A stretch of DNA of 13,522 bases from Fimbriimonas sp. (GTDB lineage Bacteria; Armatimonadota; Fimbriimonadia; Fimbriimonadales; Fimbriimonadaceae), in NCBI GenBank assembly GCA_030447945.1, contig JAUJNV010000090.1:1-13522 (forward strand), read 5' to 3'. Every line of letters starts with the position of its first letter. The first letter of the stretch is position 1. Below the pieces are notes generated by a model. That model searched no databases. It was not told where the DNA came from and saw only the letters and a list, made by a program, of their open reading frames with translations. Position numbers and translations under genes: made by a program. Shown here piece after piece: positions 1 through 7,394 of the stretch.

Positions 1-1366
1 GTCCTATCGCGGGCGCGACGGAGTAGGCTGGGCAGCGGAACACCCCGAGCACGACGCGCCCTGAGCACCGGAGATGAACCCGGAACGTCGTCTGCGGGTA
101 CCGCTTCTGCTCCGCCCGCGCCTCGTCCACAACGATCTCGTGGGCGAGCGTCAGGCGGGTCGATGGGCCGAGACGGCGCAGGAAGGCTAAGCCGTAACCG
201 TTAACCGCGTTCCCCGCCGACCCGAGGTCCGGGTCGAACTGCTCCCATCGAAGGTGGATCTGGCTGAGGGAGTCGATGTCGAACCCCAACTGCGCATGGA
301 ATCCCGAGACGTCCGTTTCCCTCCGGGCGGCGGAGGCCGTGGCGCTCGGGATGCGGTCGGTGCCCCGCATCGCCTCGCCGCGCACCGTCACGCGGCGGTC
401 GAACAGCCCGCGATACTCGCCATCCACGTACACCAGCCGGCGATCTGCCTCGGGCGAAGTTGCGTCGTCGACGGTGTAGGCGGGCCGGCCCCCGGCAAAG
501 CCAGAGATGCCGAGCCGGTAGCGAGGACCGGTGGCCGTGAGCCCCGCCGTTACGCCGAGGCGGCTGCCGGGTCCGGGGGCGAAACCGCTCTGCTCCGGGT
601 CCTCGATCGTGAGGGCGTTCACCACCCCAAACTGAGCCCCAAGGCCCGGACGGATGGTGTGCCTCAGATTCAGCCCCCGCGACCGCTCCCCGGCGAAGAG
701 GGTGCGGTTGTAGACGGTCCGCTCGGGGAATTCGCGCTCGCTGCTCGACCGCTCGATCTCGTAGCCGAGAGGCACCGGAAACTGCCCTGCTCTAAGCTGG
801 GTGGAAGGCGCAAGCGCAAAGTCCAGATACGCGTCCTTCAACCGAACCTGCAACTGGTCCGTGCCCGAAGCGAACTCCGCGCTGATGCGCACGCTGGTCC
901 GGGGGTCGGCGGTGTGGCTCAGATTCACCCGCGCGCGGCGCACGCGGAAGGCGTCGAAGGCGCCGCCCTCACGGTCGGTGTCGAAGTACTGGAACTGCAG
1001 GTAGCCGCTCAGCCGCGTGCGCCTGATGTCGTCGATCGCCCGCCCCTGCTCTTCGTCCCGCCCCTTCAGGCCGGTCATCTCCGCCTCCAGCCGCTTCAGC
1101 CGCTCGCGAATCGCCGCCAGCTCCTCCACGGCCTGGCGCAGCAGCACGACCGCCTCGTCGCTCCCCTGCAATTCCTCGCTGGAGGCTAACCTTCCGATGG
1201 TCTTGGTAGCTCGCGCCGCCCGCTCCCGCAGCTCCGCGATCTCCCTCCGCTTTGCCTGAAGGGCATCGGAGGGAGCCGCGGAGGGGCTGGACGATTGAGC
1301 GGTGAGCGTCGATGAGGCAAAGAGCCCGAGGGCAATGCCGAAGGCAAGGTTAAGACTTCCGAACAC
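1..1366 (-). CDS. Outer-membrane porin (OprO/OprP-like) with N-terminal coiled coil, partial at 3' end
   Basis: Predicted outer-membrane beta-barrel channel. The minus-strand frame is open from a GTG at 1366 to base 1, about 455 codons. Visible in order: a signal peptide (hydrophobic FGIALGLF core, likely cleavage after LTA before Q, but no Lys/Arg in the n-region); a charged heptad-type coiled coil at about residues 35-105 (REIAELRER, ERLKRLEAEM); then barrel-like alternating strands beginning LSGYLQFQYFDTD, with RVRRARVNLS, LKDAYLDFALAP and AGQFPVPLGYE, typical of phosphate-selective porin O/P relatives. The GTG is chosen because a stop lies upstream in frame, no ATG intervenes, and a TATAAT lies 6 nt upstream. 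The last ~25 codons (after FRVHLR) are Cys-rich and lack the usual terminal aromatic residue, so the true end may be shifted or outside the window. Substrate cannot be inferred. Antisense frames here are shadows. Confidence 0.8.
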   Translation of the reverse strand, partial: MFGSLNLAFGIALGLFASSTLTAQSSSPSAAPSDALQAKRREIAELRERAARATKTIGRLASSEELQGSDEAVVLLRQAVEELAAIRERLKRLEAEMTGLKGRDEEQGRAIDDIRRTRLSGYLQFQYFDTDREGGAFDAFRVRRARVNLSHTADPRTSVRISAEFASGTDQLQVRLKDAYLDFALAPSTQLRAGQFPVPLGYEIERSSSEREFPERTVYNRTLFAGERSRGLNLRHTIRPGLGAQFGVVNALTIEDPEQSGFAPGPGSRLGVTAGLTATGPRYRLGISGFAGGRPAYTVDDATSPEADRRLVYVDGEYRGLFDRRVTVRGEAMRGTDRIPSATASAARRETDVSGFHAQLGFDIDSLSQIHLRWEQFDPDLGSAGNAVNGYGLAFLRRLGPSTRLTLAHEIVVDEARAEQKRYPQTTFRVHLRCSGRVVLGVFRCPAYSVAPAIG

Positions 1367-1372
1367 GGACGG

Positions 1373-1378
1373 ATTATA
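1373..1378 (-). promoter_or_regulatory. -10 element TATAAT, 6 nt before the porin GTG
   Basis: A perfect TATAAT on the minus strand ends 6 nt before the GTG at 1366, which would put the transcript start on or next to the start codon. No Shine-Dalgarno is present and no convincing -35 is seen. The leaderless reading is inference. Confidence 0.55.
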
Positions 1379-1402
1379 TGCCCACCGACTGCCCTAGGGC
1401 GC

Positions 1403-1434
1403 AAAAAGGCAGGTCTGGAAAGACCTGCCTTTAA
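1403..1434 (-). terminator. Rho-independent terminator after clpC
   Basis: A perfect 12-bp inverted repeat (AAAGGCAGGTCT / AGACCTGCCTTT, arms 1405-1416 and 1421-1432) with a 4-nt loop lies 25 nt past the clpC stop. On the minus strand the stem is followed by a T run (1407 to 1403). It separates clpC from the porin. Confidence 0.93.
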
Positions 1435-1456
1435 CTGCTACCGATAGACCCGCCGC

Positions 1457-3972
1457 TTAGCTAGAGACCAGCTCCTTCTCCGGGGTCTGGCCACCCTCGC
1501 CTTCCTCTTTGTGTCGGAAGATGACGGTCTTCTCGACGTCCGGATCGAGGTCCGCCACGATCGCGTCGCCCGCCTGGAACCGTCCTAGGAGCATCTCCTC
1601 GCTGAGCGGATCCTCGATGAAGCGCTGGACGGCGCGGCGCAGGGGCCTCGCTCCGAGGTTCGGGTCGTAGCCCTCCTTCACGAGGAGGTCCTTCACCGCG
1701 TCGCTAAGCTCGATGGTGATGCCCATCGAGGCAGCCTGCTCGTTCACCCGCCGCAGGAAGAGGTGGACGATCTCCAGGATCTCTTCCTCCTTCAGGTGGG
1801 TAAAGACGATGACCTCGTCCACCCGGTTGAGGAACTCGGGGCGGAAGAGCTTCTTCATCTCCTCCGTCATCCGGTTCTTCATGCTCTCGTAGGTCTTCGG
1901 GTCGTTCGGGTCCATCCGGCGCTCGCGAATGCCCAGGGCGCCGTCGAGCTCGATGGGCCGCACGCCCACGTTCGAGGTCATGATGATGATGGTGTTCCGG
2001 AAGTCCACGGTCCGGCCCTGGCTGTCCGTGAGCTGCCCGTCCTCCATCACCTGCAGGAGGATGTTGAACACCTCCGGGTGGGCTTTCTCGATCTCGTCGA
2101 GGAGCACCACGCAGTAGGGGTTACGCCGCACCTGCTCGGTGAGCTGCCCCCTCATCGTATCCGACGTATCCTCGGGGCGCCGACCAGACGGGAGACCGCG
2201 AACCTCTCCATGTACTCCGACATGTCGATCCGGACCATGTTGGACTCCTTTCGTAAAGGTAGTCTGCCAGGGTCTTCGCCAGCTCCGTCTTGCCGACGCC
2301 CGTCGGTCCGAGGAAGATGAACGAGCCCATCGGCCGCTTCGGTCCTTCAGGCTGGAGCGGGCGCGCCGAATGGCGCGCGCCACGGCGGAGACCGCCGACG
2401 GCCTGGCCACATCCGCGCTGGTGCAGATCGGATTCCATGCGCAGGAGCTTCGGCTCTCGGCTTCCACGAGCTTGGCGACGGGGATCCGGTCCAGCCCGGA
2501 CGATCTGGGTGATCTCGGCCTCGCCGACGATCGGCTCCGGTTTTCCGTGCCCTGCCACCTCTTCGCGCTGGACGACGCTGGCCTCCAGCTCGTCCCGCTC
2601 CAACTGGAGCTTGAGGGTCTGATCTTCGTTCGTCGCCCTTCTTCCTGGAACGTGCTCCAGCTCGTTGTTGAGCTTGTTCAGCTTGGCGCGGTCCTGCCGG
2701 ACCTTCCGCCGGAGAGGTGCAGGCTTCGCTGAAGGCCGCACCCGCGAGGGCAGTTCTCGTCGATGAGGTCGATCGCCTTGTCGGGCAGGCTGCGGTCGGA
2801 GATGTAGCGCTTGGTCTGGAGGGTAACCGCCGCGGTGATCGCCTCGTCGGTGAGCCCCACCTGGTGGTAAACGCTTCCCGTACCGCTCCCGCAGGTTCTC
2901 TTCATGATCTCGATCGCCTCCTCCTCCCGGACGGCTCGCGGACCTGACTGCCTGGAAGCGCCGGCTCGAGGGCGGCGTCCTGCCCGATGTACTTGCGGAA
3001 CTCGTCCTGCGTCGTCGCGCCGATGCACTGCAGCTCGCCGCGCGCGAGCGCCGGCTTCACATGTTCGAAGCGTCGATGGCGCCTTCGGCGGGCGCCGGCC
3101 CCGACGAGGGTAGCCTGTCGATAAAGAGAACCACGTTCCCCTCCGACTTCCGGACCTCCTCCATCACCTTCTTCATCCGCCCTCCTCGAACTCGCCCTGG
3201 CACTTGGTGCCGGCCACAAGGCCCGCGAGGATCCAAGGCCACGATTCGCTTGTTGCGTAGGAGGTCGGAATGTCGCCGGAAACGATCCGGAGCGCAAGCC
3301 CTCCGGCGATGGCGGCCTCTGACCCCGGGGTCGCCAATGAGACACGGATTGTTCTTGTCCGGCGGCAGAGGATCTGCATCACCTGGCCCGATCTCGCCCT
3401 GACGGCCGACGACCGGGTCCAGCTTGCCCTCGCGCGCCAGATCCGTCAGGTCGCGGCCGAACTCGTCCAGCGTCTGGGTCTTGTTCGGACCCTGCGAGGA
3501 GCTGCGGCCCGACGAGCTGCCCTTCGTCTGGGTCTCGTTGTCCTGCAGCGCCATGACCTCCTCGCCGAGCCTTCTCCAGCCCGACGCCCAGCTTCGCGAG
3601 TACGCGGCCTGCGAGGCCGTCACCCTCTCCGGATGAGGCCGAGCAGCAGGTGCTCCGCGCCAATGTAGTTGTTGCCGAGGTCCTCGCTTCGTCGTACGCG
3701 AGGTCGATCACCCTCTTCGCCCTGGGGTCAGGGTCATGTCTTGATCGGGTCGAGCGTCTCCTCGAGGAGCTGCTTTTCGACCTCGGCGCGGATGCGGTTC
3801 AGGCTGACCCCGAGCTTCTCCAGAACTCTGGCGGCAACGCTATCGGACTCGCGCACCAGCCCCAGCAGGAGATGCTCGGTGAGGACGTACAACTTCCCCA
3901 AACTTCTGAGCCTCTTCTTGCGCATAGAAGACAACTCCTTTCTAGCGCAAGTTCGGTAAAGCGTTGCCACAT
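1457..3972 (-). CDS. clpC: ATP-dependent Clp protease ATP-binding subunit ClpC (frameshifted in this sequence)
   Basis: Cytosolic Hsp100 AAA+ unfoldase that feeds substrates to ClpP. The ATG at 3972 gives the family start MWQRFTE. Frame-corrected order: Clp N-domain repeats ([20 protein letters not shown] near 3900-3830, second repeat near 3680-3600); NBD1 (GDPGV, FID Walker [19 protein letters not shown], about 3500-2750); a middle segment ([18 protein letters not shown]) where ClpC carries its UVR-type coiled region; NBD2 with Walker [13 protein letters not shown] (about 2287-2310), Walker [14 protein letters not shown] and the D2-small region [20 protein letters not shown]. Length (about 839 codons) matches ClpC. 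About twenty frame changes lie between 3960 and 2150, and the NBD1 Walker A lysine is unreadable; from 2156 to the stop the frame is clean. The likely ClpP-docking loop reads ALGI, not LGF. A terminator follows. No ctsR or mcsA/B is adjacent. Confidence 0.93.
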
Positions 3973-4119
3973 AGTTTTTAGACTCTCACCTGCCTCTCGG
4001 TAGGTTCCTCGCGAATCCTCCCGACACGTCCCCTCCTACGCCCCCGCGCCCCCCCATGTTAGGAAGGGACAGAAGCCTATCACCCTACCAGACGAGCAGT
4101 CCACCCCTCCGGGATCGTC

Positions 4120-4134
4120 GGTTCTGCGAGAACC
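4120..4134. promoter_or_regulatory. Short palindrome in the divergent clpC / MCE intergenic region
   Basis: GGTTCT-GCG-AGAACC is a perfect 6-bp inverted repeat with a 3-nt centre, about 40 nt upstream of the MCE gene and about 150 nt upstream of clpC. It could be a repressor operator. It is not CIRCE or HAIR, and has the opposite half-site polarity to the Gram-positive LexA box. The rest of 3973-4173 holds C-rich runs and no gene. Confidence 0.3.
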
Positions 4135-4162
4135 AGCCGGGAACGCCTCCCGCTTCCCGAGC

Positions 4163-4168
4163 TACACT
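4163..4168 (+). promoter_or_regulatory. -10-like TACACT, 6 nt before the MCE gene start
   Basis: TACACT (4 of 6 to TATAAT, fits TANNNT) ends 6 nt before the ATG at 4175. No Shine-Dalgarno precedes the start. The spacing matches that of the porin and glucokinase genes, suggesting a leaderless transcript. Confidence 0.4.
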
Positions 4169-4173
4169 AGACG

Positions 4174-5657
4174 AATGCCGAGGCCGCCAAGGTTGGACTG
4201 CTGATCGTGTGTTTATCATCCTTTTCGTCAGCGGGTTCGCGATCTGGGCAAGACGCTGCTCGGCGCGCGAACCGACGACTACTACGCCGAGTTTCCTGAC
4301 GCGGGCGGCGGGCCCGAACGCCGGTCCAGATCGCCGGTGTCCAGGTGGGGGTCGTCCACCGCGTAAAGCTGAACAGCCCCTACCTCGCCGTCATGACCCT
4401 CCGCCTGGACAAGGGGACGGAGGTGCCGGAGGGGGAGCGTCGCGGTGATTCCGTCTTCTCTATCGGCCTTGGCGAAAACCCTGTGGAGATCGTCCTGCCC
4501 AAGCTCAGAGCGGGTCGTACACCTACCTTGAACCCGGAGCATCCTTCAGGGTCGCTGCGCCGCCCTTCGACGCTCTGCTTCCTCCAGGGGAGCCGGGCCG
4601 TGGAAGACATCACGAAGACCATCGCCGCATTTCGCCGTTACCTGGAGGACGACCGCCCGCAACGGCATCGTCCGCGTCGTTCGCAGCAGCGACAAGACCG
4701 TGCAGGGCAAGCTGGCGGGGACGATGAACGATCTCCTGGAGAGCAACCGCGAGCTCCGCCAGGCCTCCGCGAACGCTTCCGCGACCCCCGCCGAGGTTCG
4801 CCGAACCGCCGCCGCCGTCGCCCGGCTCGGGGCCGAAGACCGCGCCTACGGAACAACGCCGTCGGCACCTGGGAGGTGGCCTGCGAAGACCACGCGCCGC
4901 ACGGAAGATCTCGCCGCGAGCGTCGACCGTCTGGTCAACGACCCGCGCCTGCGAGATCCACTCGCAAAGACCGCCGCCAGCGTCGCGCGTTTGGCCCAAA
5001 CGGCGGAAGGCAGCGCGGCCGGCCAGCTAAACGGGCCGAGAGTATCGCGGCCAACGCCCAGACCGCGAGCGAGAGCGGAGCGATATCGCCAAGGACACCG
5101 AGCGGATTGCCGCCAGCGGCGCGAAGATCACCGAAGAATCGGTTGGCCTTCCGAAGAGGCCCGACGACGTGCTCGTACGGGCGGCGGCGGTCGAGGATCA
5201 GGTTCAGATATTGCTGGAGCGGGTGAACTCCTCCTCCCGCCCCACGCAAACGGGGGCACGGGAGTGTCGCCTACGGGGGGCCTCGAGGCGGAAGCTGACC
5301 TCTTGTACGAAACCAACCAGGGCACTTCCGCACGGATTTGAACTTACGGTATCCCCTCGCGGACGGGGCGCTCCACTTCGGCATCTACGACGCGTTCGAG
5401 TCCAACCGACTCACGCTGCAGTACGGGTCGCTCTTTCACGGCGCTGTTCGCTACCGGCGGCCCGCCGGCAAGCCGGGGGTTGGGGTAGACTTTCGTGCCG
5501 CGCCGAGGGTGGGCTGCGGGGGACCTCTGGGGACCCCACGTCTCTCCGCCCTCGACCTTCGCGCGCTTTGATTTCGGTGGCGGCTTCGTCGGCTGCGGGT
5601 GTAGACCGCGTCTTCGAAGACAACGCCCCGACGATCGGCATCGGAATCAAGAGATAG
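4174..5657 (+). CDS. MCE (MlaD-type) domain protein with beta-rich C-terminal domain (frameshifted in this sequence)
   Basis: MCE proteins are membrane-anchored, periplasmic lipid-shuttling subunits. Piecing frames together: NAEAAKVGLLIV then FIILFVSGFAIWAR (N-terminal membrane anchor, about 4174-4250), DDYYAEFPDAGG, the MCE core VQIAGVQVGVVHRVKL (from 4324) and LDKGTEVPEG, NPVEIVLPK, then long helical Ala/Arg/Glu-rich stretches (TKTIAAFRRYLED, NDLLESNRELRQAS, ASVDRLVNDPRLRDPLAKTA) typical of MCE needle or coiled-coil segments. The last ~110 residues are strand-like (LRYPLADGALHFGIYDAF, GKPGVGVDFRAAPRVG, DLRA then FDFGGGFVG, APTIGIGIKR). Total about 494 residues. At least eight frame changes make the 5' end uncertain: the ATG at 4175 is one base out of phase with the Asn-Ala-Glu frame. 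No MlaE/MlaF partner lies in the window. The MCE assignment is firm; the barrel-like reading of the C-terminus is inference. Confidence 0.75.
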
Positions 5658-5717
5658 GCGTTGGCGTTGGCGCGTTGGGCGTTGGGGAGAATCATCCCAA
5701 CGCCCAACGCCCAACGC
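5658..5717. repeat. Heptamer repeats forming a 15-bp hairpin between the MCE gene and rplI
   Basis: Left side holds four CGTTGG copies (5659, 5665, 5673, 5680); right side holds three tandem CCCAACG copies (5696-5716). The arms 5672-5686 and 5696-5710 are perfectly complementary over 15 bp with a 9-nt loop. There is no T tract, so it is not a classical terminator. It begins right after the MCE stop and ends 28 nt before the rplI ATG. Confidence 0.75.
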
Positions 5718-5732
5718 CTGTATCGCAGACCC

Positions 5733-5736
5733 AGGA
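5733..5736 (+). promoter_or_regulatory. Shine-Dalgarno AGGA for rplI
   Basis: AGGA lies 8 nt before the ATG at 5745 and supports that start over the in-frame upstream TTG, which would translate the hairpin region. Confidence 0.5.
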
Positions 5737-5744
5737 CCCAACCC

Positions 5745-6252
5745 ATGAAAGTTATTCTCAACCAGACGGTGCCCAAGGTAGGTAAGGAAGGCACCGTGGT
5801 GACGGTGGCCGACGGCTACGCTCGCAACTTCCTCTTCCTCGTGGGCTGGCGATCGTCGCCGAAAGAAGCAGGTCGCGTCGCTTGAGCGCCGCCGCAACGA
5901 GCGCGTCGCGGCGAAGACCGCCGGCGAGGAAGACCGGTGCCGAGGAGCTGAAGGGCCGTCTTGAGGGGCAGGCCGTCCCTGGAATCGAGGGCAAAGTCGG
6001 CAACGACGCCACCCGCCTGGCGCCGTGACCTCGCAGGACGTGGCTGACGCCATCAAGACCCAGCTCGGGGTGACGTTGGAGCGCAAGCAGATCGGGCTCG
6101 CCGAGCCGATCAAGCGCCTAGGCCGCTTCCTCTGTCGACTTGACCTCCACCGCGAGGTGGACGCCCGGATCACCGTCGAAGTCTACGACCCGAACGCGCC
6201 GGTGGAAACGCTCCCGCGCCTGAAGAGGCGCCGGAGTTCGCCGGAGGCTTAA
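5745..6252 (+). CDS. rplI: 50S ribosomal protein L9 (bL9), frameshifted in this sequence
   Basis: Binds 23S rRNA at the base of the L1 stalk. Begins MKVILNQTVPKVGKEGTVV and VADGYARNFLF, the classic L9 N-domain, and after frame correction continues to the C-domain with AVTSQDVADAIKTQLGV, IGLAEPIKRLGR, DLHREVDARITVEVYDPN. Clear contracted homopolymers break the frame: CC for CCC at 5837-5838 (the Pro of FLFPRGLAIV is lost) and AAA for AAAA at 5862-5864; others lie near 5930, 5985, 6025 and 6130. With correction it is about 170 aa, slightly longer than the ~150 aa usual, through a short tail. That tail reads either basic (to the TAA at 6250) or acidic PEEAPEFAGG in another frame, so the true stop is uncertain. 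Usual neighbours rpsF, ssb and rpsR are absent. Confidence 0.94.
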
Positions 6253-6261
6253 GAGCCCCTG

Positions 6262-7394
6262 TCAGATCGCCCCGTCAGATTGGCCCGTCCCGTGCTCTTT
6301 TCCCAGCCACGGGACCTCATGTCCGCAGCGCCTCGAGGTGGACACTGCACCCGCCATCTCCAGCACCATCCGCTCCAGCGTCTCGACGGCGCTGAAGCCG
6401 CCCAGAGAACCCTTTAGGCGCGCATCGCAGGTATCCGATAGCACCTGGAAGCACTGAGTGAGCTGGGCCAGCGTGACCTTCCGGGCGGAGGCCATCACGG
6501 CGTTCTGACGGTACGGCGGCTCCTTCGCCAGATTCGGTTTTTGCGGGAACGCCTGTTCACTTCGGCGGCGCGTTGGCCGGCCCACAACGCGCCTCCACGC
6601 ACACCCGACCTTGCCATAAGAGCCGCAGAGAGCGAGAGAGCTGCGGCAGGACGTTCCGAAACGCCGCCTCTTCCGGTTTGTTGACGCCTGATTAGCGTTC
6701 TGAGCTGCCGCAACGCCTCGGGTACGTCTCCCGCCACGATGGCATCCGCCATCCGAAAGACGTTCCACTCACGCGAAGGCACTGTGACCGCCTGAACGTC
6801 CCCCTCACGTATCCCCTCGGCGTCTCCCACGAACAGCGCGAGCTTCTCCAGCTCGCCGAGGGCGCGGCTGAGGCTGCCGCCCGTCATCTCCGCCAGGCGG
6901 CGCGGTCGCTGATCGTCTTCCCCAGCACGGCCGCCTCCTGCTTGATGCCGTCTCGAGCGGCCTTCGGGTCCGGATCGAAGGAGAAGACCACGCCGCCGGC
7001 GGTGGTAACGGCCTTCTCCCAACCCTCTGCGAACCGTCGTTCGCATCCGCTGGACCCGGTCATCGCTGCCCGATTCGTCGTCCCCCACCAAGATCAAAAG
7101 CGCCGACTCCGGCAGGAGCGATAGGTCCGTCCCCTTGAGTCGGTCGAGATCGCACCGGAGGAGGTGGCGGACCACGGCGACGCGACGAGGCGCCATGAAC
7201 GGCACGGTTCCGACGGAGGCGGCCCAGTCGCCGGGGCTCTGCGCTGCCGCCGTCGAACGTCTCCAAGTCGAAGTCGTCCGGCGCGACGGCGGCCGCATCC
7301 AAGAGATCGTGCAGCTCGCCGCCGCAAGATTTCCTCCTCGCCCGTGAGCAGCACGACGCGGTGCCGAACCGCCTTGACGGGGTCGAGTCTTCAC
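6262..7394 (-). CDS. holA: DNA polymerase III subunit delta (clamp loader), frameshifted in this sequence
   Basis: HolA opens the beta sliding clamp within the clamp-loader complex. Frame-corrected landmarks, 5' to 3': VLLTGEEEILRR, DFDLETFDGG, SVGTVPFMAPRRVAVVRH, SALLILVGDDE, RRLAEMTGGSLSRALGELEKLALF, REWNVFRMADAIVAGDVPEALRQL and a C-terminal KVTLAQLTQCFQVLSDT then LGGFSAVETLERMVLEM. These follow the delta order: N-terminal domain, AAA+-like lid with no Walker A needed, C-terminal collar helices. Start GTG at 7394 overlaps the upstream gene's stop (GTGA), with GAAGG 7 nt before it, so translation is coupled. One base near 7385 is extra relative to the VLLTGEE frame, and about six indels follow. 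Corrected length is about 375 aa. An alternative end in another frame (CSVHLEALRT, stop at 6317) would give a more typical terminus. Confidence 0.86.

Noticed and set aside
254..1189. 311-codon open frame on the plus strand
   Set aside because: It is antisense to the porin, whose strand has a signal peptide, coiled coil and barrel pattern; the product is Arg/Pro/Ala-rich low-complexity typical of GC-rich shadows.
1457..3972. clpC as a genuine pseudogene
   Set aside because: Neighbouring essential genes rplI and holA show the same indels, frame-corrected protein matches ClpC end to end, and resolved indels are homopolymer losses.
4115..4140. LexA-type SOS box in GTTCTGCGAGAAC
   Set aside because: Half-site polarity and spacing do not match the GAAC-N4-GTTC box or the GTTC-N7-GTTC direct repeat.
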